64,000 nt of DNA, taken from NCBI RefSeq assembly GCF_000013225.1, contig NC_007776.1, forward strand, positions 2,858,501 through 2,922,500, given 5' to 3'. Positions 44,569 through 54,837 of this stretch are shown one piece after another; the first letter of the stretch is position 1, and every line of letters starts with the position of its first letter. Source of the DNA: Synechococcus sp. JA-2-3B'a(2-13). GTDB taxonomy: Bacteria > Cyanobacteriota > Cyanobacteriia > Thermostichales > Thermostichaceae. Under the pieces are notes generated by a model, which was given only the letters and a program-made list of their open reading frames with translations, made no database searches and was not told where the DNA came from. The translations under genes were made by a program, and so were the position numbers.

Positions 44569-45993
44569 TTAGGCGTCGAAGTAAAGGGCGAACTCGTAGG
44601 GGTGAGGCCGCAGATTGATGGGGTTGATCTCGTTGTCGATCTTGTACTCGATATAGGTCTGGATCAGATCCTCAGTAAAGACACCGCCCTCTAGCAAGAA
44701 GGCATGATCCTTCTGCAGGTTTTCCAGGGCATCCAGCAGGGATCCAGGCGTGGAAGGGATCTTGGCCAGCTCTTCCGGCTCCAGATCGTAGATATCTTTG
44801 TCCAAGGGCTCGCCGGGATGGATCTTATTCTTGATCCCGTCCAGGCCAGCCATCAGCATGGCCGAAAAGGCGATGTAGGGGTTGCAGGTGGCATCCGGGC
44901 AGCGGAACTCCAGACGCTTGGCCTTGGGATTGTTGCCGGTCACCGGAATGCGAATGGCAGCGGAACGGTTGCCCTGGGAGTAAGCCAGGTTCACCGGCGC
45001 CTCGAAGCCGGGCACCAAGCGCTTGTAGGAGTTGGTGGTGGGGTTGGTGAAGGCCAGGATTGCCGGGGCATGCTTGAGCAGGCCACCGATGTAGTAGAGA
45101 GCTGTCTCGCTCAGGTTGGCATAGGTGCCTTCGCTGTAGAACAGGGGCTGGCCATCCTTCCAGAGGGACTGGTGGGTGTGCATGCCGGTGCCGTTGTCGT
45201 TAAATAGGGGCTTGGGCATGAAGGTGACGGTTTTGCCGTGCTTGCGGGCCACGTTCCGGATCACGTATTTGTAAACCATCATGTAGTCGGCAGCCGTGAT
45301 CAGATCGGCAAAGCGATAGCCCAACTCCCCTTGCCCGCCGGTAGCCACCTCGTGGTGATGCTTCTCGATGGGCACCCCCAACTTGCCCATGGTCAGCAGC
45401 ATCTCGGTGCGGATGTTTTGATGGGCATCGGTGGGCGGTGCCGGGAAATAGCCCTCTTTGTAGCGAGGCTTGTAGCCCAGGTTGCCACCTTTCTCCTCGC
45501 GGCCCGAGTTCCAGCGACCTTCGATGGAATCCACGAAGTAGTAGGCCGAGTTTTGGGTTTGGTCGAAGCGAACATCCTCAAAAATGAAAAACTCCGCTTC
45601 CGGCCCGAAGTAAGCCGTATCGGCAATGCCCGTCGATTGCAGATAGGCAACGGCACGGGCGGCAAGGCTGCGGGGACAGCGGCTATAGGGCTGGCCAGTG
45701 CGCGGCTCAACAATGCTGCAAGTTATGCTGAGGGTGGGCACCTCCAGAAAGGGATCAATCCAAGCCGTCTTGGGATCCGGCACCATGTACATGTCCGACT
45801 CGTTGATCGCTTTCCAGCCCCGGATACTGGATCCGTCAAAGGGAAGCCCCTCGGTGAAGGTTTCTTCCTTGATCATCGAGGTGTGGAAGGAAACATGCTG
45901 CCAGGTGCCAAAGATATCCACAAACTTGAGATCCACTATCTGGACGTTGTTGTCCTGGATCATCTGAAGCACTTCTTGGGGCGTGGATGCCAT
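44569..45993 (-). CDS. glnA: Glutamine synthetase type I
   Basis: 474 residues, the standard GSI-beta length. Blocks seen: [85 protein letters not shown] and the ATP/adenylation region [15 protein letters not shown]. Makes glutamine from glutamate and ammonia; in cyanobacteria it is inhibited by IF7/IF17 rather than adenylylation. Its promoter carries an NtcA site at the activating distance, and its inhibitor gene gifB is the convergent neighbour. Confidence 0.97.
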   Translation of the reverse strand: MASTPQEVLQMIQDNNVQIVDLKFVDIFGTWQHVSFHTSMIKEETFTEGLPFDGSSIRGWKAINESDMYMVPDPKTAWIDPFLEVPTLSITCSIVEPRTGQPYSRCPRSLAARAVAYLQSTGIADTAYFGPEAEFFIFEDVRFDQTQNSAYYFVDSIEGRWNSGREEKGGNLGYKPRYKEGYFPAPPTDAHQNIRTEMLLTMGKLGVPIEKHHHEVATGGQGELGYRFADLITAADYMMVYKYVIRNVARKHGKTVTFMPKPLFNDNGTGMHTHQSLWKDGQPLFYSEGTYANLSETALYYIGGLLKHAPAILAFTNPTTNSYKRLVPGFEAPVNLAYSQGNRSAAIRIPVTGNNPKAKRLEFRCPDATCNPYIAFSAMLMAGLDGIKNKIHPGEPLDKDIYDLEPEELAKIPSTPGSLLDALENLQKDHAFLLEGGVFTEDLIQTYIEYKIDNEINPINLRPHPYEFALYFDA

Positions 45994-46106
45994 TACTCTC
46001 TCCTGATTGGGTTGCGGTTAAGACTGGGGGAACTGTGGCTGAAACAAATGGGATCCCAGCAGGTGATCCCCACGCTTCGACCCAGACAGGCCAAAAACGC
46101 TCACTC

Positions 46107-46148
46107 ATCCTAGAAAGGCCAACACGGGTATTTTGTAGTTTCTGATAC
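46107..46148 (-). promoter_or_regulatory. NtcA-activated promoter of glnA
   Basis: GTA-N8-TAC (46135-46148, palindromic), then 22 bases, then TAGGAT (46112-46107 on the minus strand) as the TAN3T -10 box. This is the textbook NtcA class II layout with the site near -41. Start near 46100 and a ~105-base leader. Confidence 0.88.
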
Positions 46149-46458
46149 AAAATTCATTTGAGCTCCGCTTTCTGACCAAGACCAAATTGCTGGCCATCTC
46201 AGACACCTCTTTTCCTTCTGGCTTGGGTCAACCGGGATTGGGTGTTGGGGATCCAAAACTTGGGCAATGGCCGCCACTTGGCCAACCTCTGGGCAGAGAT
46301 AACCCTATGGGATGGGCAAAAAAGGCCCCAATGGCCTGAGGCGAGCGAAAATGAGGCTAATAGGCCTCGGCCTCGACCGGTTCGCCAAGGGGTGTTAAGC
46401 TAAAGCGTAGTCGTTATGAGTTTGGCTTTTATTCCCATTGCAGAAGGAGAGACATCGG

Positions 46459-47889
46459 ATGACAGAGCAAAGTCGGGTTGAGAATGTGGTGATTATCGGC
46501 TCCGGCCCTGCTGGGTTTACAGCAGCCATTTACGCTGGGCGTGCCAACCTGAAGCCGGTTGTGTTTGAGGGGTTCCAGGCGGGCGGGATCCCGGGCGGGC
46601 AACTGATGACCACCACCGAGGTGGAGAACTTTCCGGGCTTTCCCGAGGGCATCACCGGCCCCCAACTGATGAAGAACATGCGGGCTCAAGCGCAGCGGTG
46701 GGGGGCAGAACTTTACACCGAAGATGTCACCTTTGTGGATTTAAGCCAGCGGCCCTTTGTCGTCTGTTCTGACGAGCGGGAATTGCGCACCCACAGCCTG
46801 ATCATCGCCACCGGGGCCACAGCCAAGCGCCTACACCTGCCGGGGGAGGAGACCTACTGGAACCGGGGCATGTCAGCTTGTGCTGTCTGCGATGGGGCTA
46901 TGCCCATGTTCAGAGGGGTGGAATTGGTGGTGATCGGCGGCGGCGATACTGCCTGTGAGGAGGCCACCTACCTGACCAAGTTTGGATCCCACGTGCACAT
47001 GCTGGTGCGCAGCGACAAAATGCGGGCCAGCAAGGCCATGCAGGATCGTGTTCTCAACAACCCCAAGATCACTGTGCACTGGAACACCGAGGCGGTGGAA
47101 GTGATGGGCGACGGCCTGCGCCTGACCGGGGTGAAAGTGCGGAACAACCAAACCGGCGAAATACGCGAGATGTCAGTGGGTGGCCTATTTTATGCCATTG
47201 GCCACAAGCCCAACACCGACTTGTTCAAAGGACAACTGGAACTGGATGAAGTCGGCTACATCGTCACCCGCCCGGGATCCGTGGCCACCAGTGTGGAGGG
47301 GGTGTTTGCCGCCGGCGACGTGCAGGATCACGAGTTTCGTCAGGCGATTACCGCTGCCGGCACTGGCTGTATGGCGGCCATGTTGGCAGAGCGTTGGCTC
47401 TCGGAACACGGCTTGGCCCAGGAGTATCACGTCCTTCCCCAAAGCCATCCTGAACCCAGCCCTGCTGCGACTTCTGCGGCAGAGTCTGCTGGGGATCCTG
47501 CTGTTGAGGAGGCCAGCTTTGAGGAGAATGGACAGGATGACTTAGACTTCAGCAAGACTTGCCATGAGGGGAGCTATGCCCTGCGGCGACTCTACCACGA
47601 AAGCGATCGCCTGCTCATGGTCAAGTACACCGCCCCCACCTGTGCCCCTTGTCATGCCCTCAAGCCGATCTTGAACAAGATCATCGATGAGTTCTCGGAC
47701 AAGCTGCACGTGGTGGAGATCGATATTGAGAAAGATCCGGAGATTGCAGAGGCAGGGGGGGTGGCGGGCACCCCGACGGTGCAATTTTTCAAAAACAAGA
47801 CGCTGGTGGCCCAGTTGGTGGGCGTTAAGCCCAAGTCCCAATATCGAGAGGTGATCCAGGCCAATTTGTGTGAGGAAAAATCCCCCTAA
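46459..47889 (+). CDS. trxB: NADPH-thioredoxin reductase C (TrxR-Trx fusion)
   Basis: 476 residues from ATG 46459 behind AAGGAGAG. Residues ~10-320 are a low-molecular-weight thioredoxin reductase: [16 protein letters not shown] (FAD), C141-AV-C144 (redox pair), [13 protein letters not shown] (NADPH) and [20 protein letters not shown] in parts. A ~45-residue acidic linker leads to a thioredoxin domain with C395-AP-C398 in [11 protein letters not shown]. This fusion (NTRC) occurs in oxygenic phototrophs and reduces 2-Cys peroxiredoxin with NADPH in the dark or under oxidative stress. The Trx site is CAPC rather than the CGPC of free thioredoxins, as in other NTRCs. Divergent from glnA. Confidence 0.93.
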   Translation: MTEQSRVENVVIIGSGPAGFTAAIYAGRANLKPVVFEGFQAGGIPGGQLMTTTEVENFPGFPEGITGPQLMKNMRAQAQRWGAELYTEDVTFVDLSQRPFVVCSDERELRTHSLIIATGATAKRLHLPGEETYWNRGMSACAVCDGAMPMFRGVELVVIGGGDTACEEATYLTKFGSHVHMLVRSDKMRASKAMQDRVLNNPKITVHWNTEAVEVMGDGLRLTGVKVRNNQTGEIREMSVGGLFYAIGHKPNTDLFKGQLELDEVGYIVTRPGSVATSVEGVFAAGDVQDHEFRQAITAAGTGCMAAMLAERWLSEHGLAQEYHVLPQSHPEPSPAATSAAESAGDPAVEEASFEENGQDDLDFSKTCHEGSYALRRLYHESDRLLMVKYTAPTCAPCHALKPILNKIIDEFSDKLHVVEIDIEKDPEIAEAGGVAGTPTVQFFKNKTLVAQLVGVKPKSQYREVIQANLCEEKSP

Positions 47890-47975
47890 GGATGTTGTCC
47901 TCTCCAACCTCTGGCCCCTCTCCCCAAGGGAGAAGGGAGCTGGGCGCAGAAAACGGTTTCCCAACCGAGGCTCAG

Positions 47976-50282
47976 CTAGTCCGAAAAGGCACCGTGGTAG
48001 GCGGCCTGCATGGCTGCCAAAGACACCACCAGTAAGGGATCCTCTTCTGCCGTCCTTAAGAGCAGGGGATCCGCAGGGGATCCCACCTCTCCCAAAAGCT
48101 GCCACTGGCCGGCAAGCTGCGCTTCTAAGTAGGCTTCCCAAGCAGAGCGCTGGGCCGGATCCACAGAAACCAGGATGCGGCTGGATCCCTCTCCAAACAG
48201 GGCTTGATCCCAGCGCAAGGATCCAGGAGCCAGGGAGAGGGTTGCGCCGCGGCCTCCGCTCAAGCAGGCTTCTGCCAAAGCCACAGCCAATCCCCCCTCG
48301 CTGCAGTCGTGGGCAGAGCGCACCCAGCCCTGGCGGATTCCATGGCGACAGGCAGCTTGCACCCGCTTTTCCAATTCCAGATCCACTGGCGCGGGCCGGC
48401 CCGTAACTTGCTGGTGGATGACCGCCAAATACTCGCTGCCCCCCAAGCTGGTGAGGGCCTGGGATCCCAGGAGGTAAATGAGATCCCCTTCTTGCTGCCA
48501 CCCCTGGCCACAGATGCATTTCAAGTCGGGAATAAGACCCACCATGCCAATGACAGGGGTAGGGTAGATAGCCTGCGATCCCTGGGGGGTGAGGGTCTCG
48601 TTGTAGAGAGAAACGTTTCCCCCCGTTACCGGCGTACCGAGGGCACGGCAGGCATCTCCAATCCCCCGACAGGCCAGGGCCAGCTGCCAGTACACCACCG
48701 GGTTTTCGGGATTGCCAAAGTTAAGGTTATCGGTAACAGCTAGGGGATCGGCCCCCACACAGGTGAGGTTGCGGGCAGCTTCCGCCACGGCTGCCTTGGC
48801 CCCCTCGTAGGGATCCAAATACACCCAGCGGCCATTGCCATCCAGGGTGGCAGCGATGGCCTTGCGGGAAGCTCGCAGGGGCGGCACCTCGCCCACGCCA
48901 AACCTTTGGGAACGGATGCGGATAACCGCCGCATCTCCCTGGCCCGGCCAAAGGACGGTGTTGTTTTGCACCTGGTGGTCGTATTGGCGATAGATCCAGG
49001 CTTTGCTGGCTAGGGTGGGGCTGGCCAAAAGCTGCAGCAGCACCTCTTTCCATGCCAGCGTTGCCTGAGCGAGGTGGATCCCCTGGCAATCACAAGGGGG
49101 TAGAGTGGCGGGATCCCATTGCCACGCTGCCTGCACGTAGGCTGGCGGCTCTGGCAACACCGGACGGACATAGACGGGGGTGTCTTCGGCCAAAGCCCGC
49201 ACCGGCACCTGCACCACGCAGGATCCCTGGTGCCAGATCTCCACCAGCGGCTCGGCAATGACTTCCCCGGCCACACTAGCTTGCAAACCCCAGCGGTGGA
49301 AGATCTCCATCACCTCCGCCTCGCGGCCTTTTTGCACCACCAGCAGCATCCGCTCCTGGGATTCCGAGAGCAGGTATTCCCAGGCAGCCATGCCGCTTTC
49401 CCGCGCCGGCACTCGGTCGAGGTCAAAGCGGATCCCCACCCCTCCCTTGGCGGCCATCTCCGCGGTGGAGCAGGTGATCCCGGCTGCCCCCATATCCTGG
49501 GCAGCCACCACAGCTCCTGTGGCAAAGGCCTCCAGACAGGCCTCGATGAGGCACTTGCCCAGGAAGGGATCCCCCACCTGCACTGCCGGCCGATCCTGCT
49601 GCGCATCCTCCTTGAGCTCGGCGCTGGCAAAGCTGGCCCCGCGGATGCCATCCCGCCCGGTGGTGGCGCCCACGTACAAGACCGGGTTCCCCACCCCCCG
49701 CGCTGCCGATTTCACCACTGCCGGCGTCTCCAGCAGCCCCAGGGCCATGACGTTGACCAAGGGATTGCCGCTGTAGCAGGGATCCACGGCCACCTCGCCG
49801 CCTACGGTGGGCACCCCAACACAGTTGCCGTAGTGGGCGATCCCTTCCACCACCCTGGCCATGAGGCGGCGGTTGCGGGGATCGGTCAGCGGCCCAAAGC
49901 GCAGCGAGTTGAGGAGGGCAATGGGACGGGCGCCCAGGGTAAAGATATCCCGCAGGATCCCTCCCACGCCGGTAGCTGCCCCCTGGAAGGGCTCCACTGC
50001 CGAAGGATGGTTGTGGGACTCGATCTTAAACGCCAGCCAATCCCCCTCCCCCAGATCCACTACGCCGGCATTTTCCCCCGGCCCCACCACTACCCGCTCG
50101 CCCGTGGTGGGAAAGTTTTTCAGCAGAGGGCGGGAGTTTTTGTAGCAGCAGTGCTCTGACCACATCACCCCAAACATGGCCAGCTCGTTGGGGTTGGGAT
50201 CCCGGCCCAGCTGCTGCTGGATCTGTTGATATTCCGCCGGGGAAAGGCCGTGGGCTTTTAAGTCTTCGAGAGTATAGGGCAT
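47976..50282 (-). CDS. purL: Phosphoribosylformylglycinamidine synthase PurL
   Basis: 768 residues, the small PurL type that works with separate PurQ and PurS. Landmarks: [39 protein letters not shown] in parts, [18 protein letters not shown], and [17 protein letters not shown]. Converts FGAR to FGAM using glutamine and ATP. recG lies 22 bases upstream on the same strand, so they may be co-transcribed. Confidence 0.95.
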   Translation of the reverse strand: MPYTLEDLKAHGLSPAEYQQIQQQLGRDPNPNELAMFGVMWSEHCCYKNSRPLLKNFPTTGERVVVGPGENAGVVDLGEGDWLAFKIESHNHPSAVEPFQGAATGVGGILRDIFTLGARPIALLNSLRFGPLTDPRNRRLMARVVEGIAHYGNCVGVPTVGGEVAVDPCYSGNPLVNVMALGLLETPAVVKSAARGVGNPVLYVGATTGRDGIRGASFASAELKEDAQQDRPAVQVGDPFLGKCLIEACLEAFATGAVVAAQDMGAAGITCSTAEMAAKGGVGIRFDLDRVPARESGMAAWEYLLSESQERMLLVVQKGREAEVMEIFHRWGLQASVAGEVIAEPLVEIWHQGSCVVQVPVRALAEDTPVYVRPVLPEPPAYVQAAWQWDPATLPPCDCQGIHLAQATLAWKEVLLQLLASPTLASKAWIYRQYDHQVQNNTVLWPGQGDAAVIRIRSQRFGVGEVPPLRASRKAIAATLDGNGRWVYLDPYEGAKAAVAEAARNLTCVGADPLAVTDNLNFGNPENPVVYWQLALACRGIGDACRALGTPVTGGNVSLYNETLTPQGSQAIYPTPVIGMVGLIPDLKCICGQGWQQEGDLIYLLGSQALTSLGGSEYLAVIHQQVTGRPAPVDLELEKRVQAACRHGIRQGWVRSAHDCSEGGLAVALAEACLSGGRGATLSLAPGSLRWDQALFGEGSSRILVSVDPAQRSAWEAYLEAQLAGQWQLLGEVGSPADPLLLRTAEEDPLLVVSLAAMQAAYHGAFSD

Positions 50283-50303
50283 AGTGCTCCAATTGCCCCT
50301 AGC

Positions 50304-52826
50304 TTAGGTCAACAACCCAGGGCCCAAGAGACGGGCCTGACGCTCTTCCAGTATGCGGCTTAAGGGGGGCCAGCGCTTCAGGTCGGGGTCTTGGACAATA
50401 AGCTGCTCTGCCGCTTGGCGGGCCAGCTGCAGCACCTCTTGATCCTCCATGAGGCTGGCCAGGGCAAAATCGGGTAGCCCCGACTGGCGGGTGCCCATCA
50501 CCTCCCCTGGGCCGCGGAAGCGCAGATCCATCTCGGCAATGAAAAACCCGTCGTGGGACTGCTCCAGCACCTTGAGCCGCCGCAGGGCCTCCTCGCTTTT
50601 GGATCCTGTCATCAGGATGCAGTAGGCCTGGTCAGATCCCCGCCCTACCCGCCCCCGCAGTTGGTGCAGTTGGGAGAGCCCAAAGCGCTCCGCATGCTCC
50701 ACCAGCATCACCGAGGCATTGGGCACATCTACCCCCACCTCCACCACCGTGGTAGAGACCAGAATATCCAGCTCCCGCCGGCGAAAGGCCGCAATGACAG
50801 CTTCCTTCTCGCTACTGGTCAAGCGCCCGTGCAGCAGGCTCACCCGAAATTGGGGGAAGACCTTTTCCTGCAGACGCTGGTGTTCCTCGATGGCAGATTT
50901 GAGATCCAGCTTCTCCGACTCTTCAATCAACGGCAGCACCACGTAGGCCTGCCGCCCTTGGGCAATTTCCCGCTCGATAAGCCGCATCACCTGCAGGCGA
51001 TCCCCTGGCCGGGCCACCAGGGTGTGCACGGGCTTGCGCCCCGGCGGCAGCTCGTCAATTTGGGTAACATCCAGATCCCCATGCAGGGCCAGGGTGAGGG
51101 TGCGGGGGATGGGGGTGGCGGTCATAGTGAGCACATCGGGGTGATCCCCTTTCTGTTGCAGAGCGGCCCGCTGCTCCACGCCAAAGCGGTGCTGCTCGTC
51201 GATGACCACCAAGCCCAGGTTGCGAAACTGCACTGCCGGCTGGATGAGAGCATGGGTGCCCACCACCAAGGGCAATTCCCCGGTCTGCAACTGCCGCAGG
51301 ATCTCCCGGCGCTTAGCAGGGGGCGTGGATCCAGTCAACAGTTCAACGGGCACCTGCAGCTGGCTGAGCCATTCCACCAACTTGCGGTAGTGTTGCTCGG
51401 CCAAAACCTCGGTGGGAGCCATGAGGGCCGCCTGCCAACCGGATTGAATGGCTGCCAGCACAGCTGCCACCGCCACCACGGTTTTGCCGGATCCCACATC
51501 TCCCTGCAAGAGGCGGTTCATGGGCAAGGGATCCCGCAGATCCGCTAGGATCTCGTCGATGGCCCGCTGCTGGGCAGCGGTAAGCTGAAAGGGCAGGATT
51601 TGGTAGAAGCGATCCAACAGCTCCCCTCTAGCCGGCTGGTAACGAGGTATGGCCTGAGCTTGGGCACGATAGCGGTGTCGCCGCTGCAATAGGCTTAGTT
51701 GTAGGTAGAAAAACTCATCGAACACCAGCCGCCGCCGGGCCTGGGCCAGCAGCTCTCGGGTCTCAGGAAAGTGGATCTGCTGCAGGGCAACAGGCAAGTC
51801 CAAAAGCTGCAACTGCCGCTTGAGATCCGCCGGCAAGGGATCCTCCACCAAGGCCGCCGCCGGCAAAGCCAGTTGCACCGCCTTGCGCACCAGATCGGCG
51901 GGGATCCCTTCTGAGAGAGGGTAAACTGGCAAGATCTTGCCCAGCCTGTCCAGCTCCTCGCCCTCTCCCCCCAGCACCTCCAGTTGCGGGTTATCCAGCG
52001 TTAGGCCCAACCGGCCCTTTTTGACCAGGCCGCTGGCAGCCACCAGGGCCCCCTTGGGGTATTGCCGCTCCAGGGAAGCTTGCCAACTGCGCTGGGCAAA
52101 CTGCCGCCCGCTGTAGAAGCGGCTGAGGGTAATTACACCACTTTTGTCGGCAATCTTTAGGTTGAAGATGGTCAGCGAGGGATTCTTGGGGCTGGTAAAG
52201 CAACTGCAACTTTTCACCGTCCCTACAAGGGTAACGGTCTCCCCCACCTTGGCTTGGCGGATGAGCACCCGCCGGGAATAGTCCAGGTAGTCGCGGGGGA
52301 AGTAGTAGAGGGCATCCCGCACGCTGTGTAGGCCCAGTTGTGCCAGTTTCTCCGCCGACTTGGGACCAATCCCTTTGAGAAACTGCAGCGGCTGCTCCAG
52401 GCTGAGGCCGGCAGGGAGAGATGGGGAAATCGTGCTCCGCCCTGCCTCTGGGGGGGTTGTTGCTACGCCTACGGCAGGGAAACCAGAGCGCTGTGGCAAC
52501 GAGGCTGCAAACGAGCCAGGTTGGTGGGAACTCGGTCGGGACAGCTCTTGCTGACGTCGGACTCGCTCCAGCCAGCGGCGGGTTTCGGCCACCAGGTGCT
52601 GGCGTTCGGGCAGCTCCAGCTCGGAATACAGGGTATAGCGGGATCCCAGTTCTTTCCATCGCCGCCGGTCATCTCCATTCAGCACCCAGTCAGAGGGGGG
52701 ATCCTGTCCGAACACACTCCCCAAAAATTGGGAGAAGGTCTGCTCTCGCCCCCGCAGGTCGGTAAACCCCACCTCTGCTTCTAGGGAAAGGGCGCGCTGA
52801 AGCCGCTGTAGATCCACCTGGCTCAA
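50304..52826 (-). CDS. recG: ATP-dependent DNA helicase RecG
   Basis: 840 residues. The wedge/OB domain (~165-350) begins at PLQFLKGIGPKSAEKLAQLG. Helicase motifs: LQGDVGSGKTVVA (I), MAPTEVLAEQHY (Ia), VVIDEQHRFGVEQ (II), TMTATPIPRTL (III), STTVVEVGVDVPNA (V), HQLRGRVGRG (VI). It remodels stalled forks and Holliday junctions. An N-terminal extension of ~150 residues, usual in cyanobacteria, contains a low-complexity stretch (SLPQRSGFPAVGVATTPPEAG in parts) that looks repeat-derived. Confidence 0.95.
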   Translation of the reverse strand: MSQVDLQRLQRALSLEAEVGFTDLRGREQTFSQFLGSVFGQDPPSDWVLNGDDRRRWKELGSRYTLYSELELPERQHLVAETRRWLERVRRQQELSRPSSHQPGSFAASLPQRSGFPAVGVATTPPEAGRSTISPSLPAGLSLEQPLQFLKGIGPKSAEKLAQLGLHSVRDALYYFPRDYLDYSRRVLIRQAKVGETVTLVGTVKSCSCFTSPKNPSLTIFNLKIADKSGVITLSRFYSGRQFAQRSWQASLERQYPKGALVAASGLVKKGRLGLTLDNPQLEVLGGEGEELDRLGKILPVYPLSEGIPADLVRKAVQLALPAAALVEDPLPADLKRQLQLLDLPVALQQIHFPETRELLAQARRRLVFDEFFYLQLSLLQRRHRYRAQAQAIPRYQPARGELLDRFYQILPFQLTAAQQRAIDEILADLRDPLPMNRLLQGDVGSGKTVVAVAAVLAAIQSGWQAALMAPTEVLAEQHYRKLVEWLSQLQVPVELLTGSTPPAKRREILRQLQTGELPLVVGTHALIQPAVQFRNLGLVVIDEQHRFGVEQRAALQQKGDHPDVLTMTATPIPRTLTLALHGDLDVTQIDELPPGRKPVHTLVARPGDRLQVMRLIEREIAQGRQAYVVLPLIEESEKLDLKSAIEEHQRLQEKVFPQFRVSLLHGRLTSSEKEAVIAAFRRRELDILVSTTVVEVGVDVPNASVMLVEHAERFGLSQLHQLRGRVGRGSDQAYCILMTGSKSEEALRRLKVLEQSHDGFFIAEMDLRFRGPGEVMGTRQSGLPDFALASLMEDQEVLQLARQAAEQLIVQDPDLKRWPPLSRILEERQARLLGPGLLT

Positions 52827-52950
52827 GTTGCTTGGCTGCCGGGAGTGCTCCTTATCAATCCAACTTTAGCCAACAACGGCAGGACAACCGAAGGAGTGCA
52901 GCAGCGCAAGCCACACTTTCCATTCCTTGATAAAGAAAAAAGCCTGCCTT

Positions 52951-52974
52951 ATTACTCCGCAACACTGTCGTGAC
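52951..52974 (-). repeat. Dispersed repeat B, diverged copy
   Basis: Minus strand GTCACGACAGTG then TTGCGGAGTAAT, between recG and psaM. Confidence 0.6.
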
Positions 52975-53023
52975 GGGGCAGGCCGAAGGGATCCAGAGGC
53001 ACTTTTTGGGAGATGCAGGAGCT

Positions 53024-53116
53024 TTAGCTGCGGGCCAGGGCGGATCCCAAAAGCAGAGCCATCACTGCCGGCACCAAGGCAATCGCCAGGATGGTGAAAA
53101 CTTGTGCGTCCGTCAT
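53024..53116 (-). CDS. psaM: Photosystem I subunit XII PsaM
   Basis: 30 residues, one membrane helix. The translation begins MTDAQVFTILAIALVPAVMA and ends LLLGSALARS. It aligns with PsaM of other cyanobacteria (TD.QV...L.IAL.PAV.A..L...L), which also has 31 or so residues. AGGGAG lies six bases before the ATG. PsaM sits at the trimer interface of photosystem I near PsaB. Monocistronic between recG and glyA. Confidence 0.8.
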   Translation of the reverse strand: MTDAQVFTILAIALVPAVMALLLGSALARS

Positions 53117-53279
53117 AACCAACTCCCTAACAGTGGAATTGCACAAAAGTCAGCCCCCTCACTCTACCGTAGCTTGAGGGGTAGCCTTGACACCGAGAAG
53201 AAAAGCTCAACATTCTTTACAAAGCAGCCCTTGCCCATCCCGCTTGACCGTGGCTCCCAGATCCTCTGCTTGGATCGAT

Positions 53280-53303
53280 GTTGCTCCGCAACGCTGTCGC
53301 GAC
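53280..53303 (-). repeat. Dispersed repeat B, full copy
   Basis: Minus strand GTCGCGACAGCG then TTGCGGAGCAAC, 185 bases before glyA. GTTGC-TCC-GCAAC forms a small hairpin. Confidence 0.85.
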
Positions 53304-53411
53304 TGACATTCTCCCCACCCCTAAAGCAAGGGATTCTTTCTCAGTTTTGGGGTTTTACCCCAGGCAGAAAGGCCGGGGCCTGCGCTGCTGGTTTGCGGGT
53401 CATGCTACGAT

Positions 53412-53435
53412 GTTGCTCCGCAACGCCGTCGCGAC
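53412..53435 (-). repeat. Dispersed repeat B, full copy
   Basis: Minus strand GTCGCGACGGCG then TTGCGGAGCAAC, 52 bases before glyA and 132 bases from the previous copy. Read in the glyA frame, both copies give MLLRNAVAT. Confidence 0.85.
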
Positions 53436-53487
53436 GGCGAAGCAGTTCTTGCCCATTCCTCCTGCGAAGTTCGGTCTTGGCGTCATC

Positions 53488-54813
53488 ATGGTAGCTGCTC
53501 CACAAAGTCTGACCACCTCACGGGATAGCTTGGCCATCCTGGCGGAAACGGATCCCGTTGTTTACCGCCTGATCCAGCAAGAGCTCAACCGGCAGCGGGA
53601 TCACCTGGAGATGATTGCCAGCGAGAACTTCACCTCTCCTGCCGTCTTGGCAGCCCAGGGCTCGGTGCTCACCAACAAGTATGCAGAAGGGCTGCCGGGC
53701 AAGCGCTACTACGGCGGCTGCGAGTTTATTGACGAGATTGAACAACTGGCCATTGACCGCGCCAAGCAACTGTTTGGGGCGGCTCACGCCAACGTGCAAC
53801 CCCACTCCGGGGCGCAGGCCAATTTCGCTGTTTTCTTGGCCCTGCTGCAGCCGGGGGACACGATCATGGGCATGGATTTGTCTCATGGCGGCCACCTCAC
53901 CCACGGCTCGCCGGTGAATGTCTCCGGCAAGTGGTTCCGCGTGGTGCACTACGGGGTGCATCCGCAGACGGAGCGGATTGATTTTGACCAAGTGCGGGAT
54001 CTGGCTTTGCAGCATCGGCCTAAGCTGATCATCTGCGGCTACTCCGCCTACCCGCGGGCAATCGACTTTGCTGCTTTCCGCACCATTGCCGATGAGGTGG
54101 GAGCTTATCTGCTGGCCGACATTGCCCATATTGCCGGCCTGGTGGCCACCGGACACCACCCCAACCCCGTGCCCCTCTGCGATGTGGTGACCACCACCAC
54201 CCACAAGACGTTGCGCGGGCCGCGTGGAGGGCTCATTCTCACCCGCGACCCAGAGCTGGGCAAAAAGCTGGATAAGGCAGTGTTCCCCGGCAGTCAAGGG
54301 GGGCCGCTGGAGCATGTTATTGCTGGCAAGGCGGTGGCCTTTGGAGAAGCCCTGCAGCCCAGCTTTGCCCAGTACTCGGCCCAAGTTATCGCCAATGCCC
54401 AAGCCCTGGCGGGATCCCTGCAACGGCGAGGCATCCGGCTAGTTTCGGGGGGCACCGACAATCACCTGATGTTGCTGGATCTGCGCTCGGTTTCGGCGGT
54501 GCTGGAAAAAACTGGGGCGGCGGATCCGGTAATGACGGGCAAACGGGCGGATCGGCTGATGGGGAAGATCCACATCACCGCCAATAAGAACACCATTCCC
54601 TTCGACCCACAGCCGCCCTTTGTAGCTAGCGGCCTGCGTCTGGGATCCCCAGCCTTGACCACCCGCGGCCTGGGGCCGGTAGAATTTGAAGAAATTGGGG
54701 AGATCATCGCCGATTGTCTGTTTCAGCCTGAGGAGCCTGCTGTGTTGGAAGAGTGTCGCCAGCGGGTGGCTCAGCTCTGTCGTCGTTTCCCCCTCTACCC
54801 CCACTTGGGATAA
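53488..54813 (+). CDS. glyA: Serine hydroxymethyltransferase
   Basis: 441 residues from ATG 53488; the frame is open 70 codons upstream but that part consists of two repeat B copies. Landmarks: [53 protein letters not shown] and the PLP lysine in [14 protein letters not shown]. Interconverts serine and glycine with folate; in phototrophs it is important for one-carbon supply and photorespiration. Confidence 0.96.
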
Positions 54814-54837
54814 CCGCAATCCTCGCCACGGCTTGCT

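Noticed and set aside
53278-53487. Upstream extension of glyA (70 codons)
   Set aside because: It consists of two repeat B copies and has no likeness to SHMT; the ATG at 53488 matches the family start.
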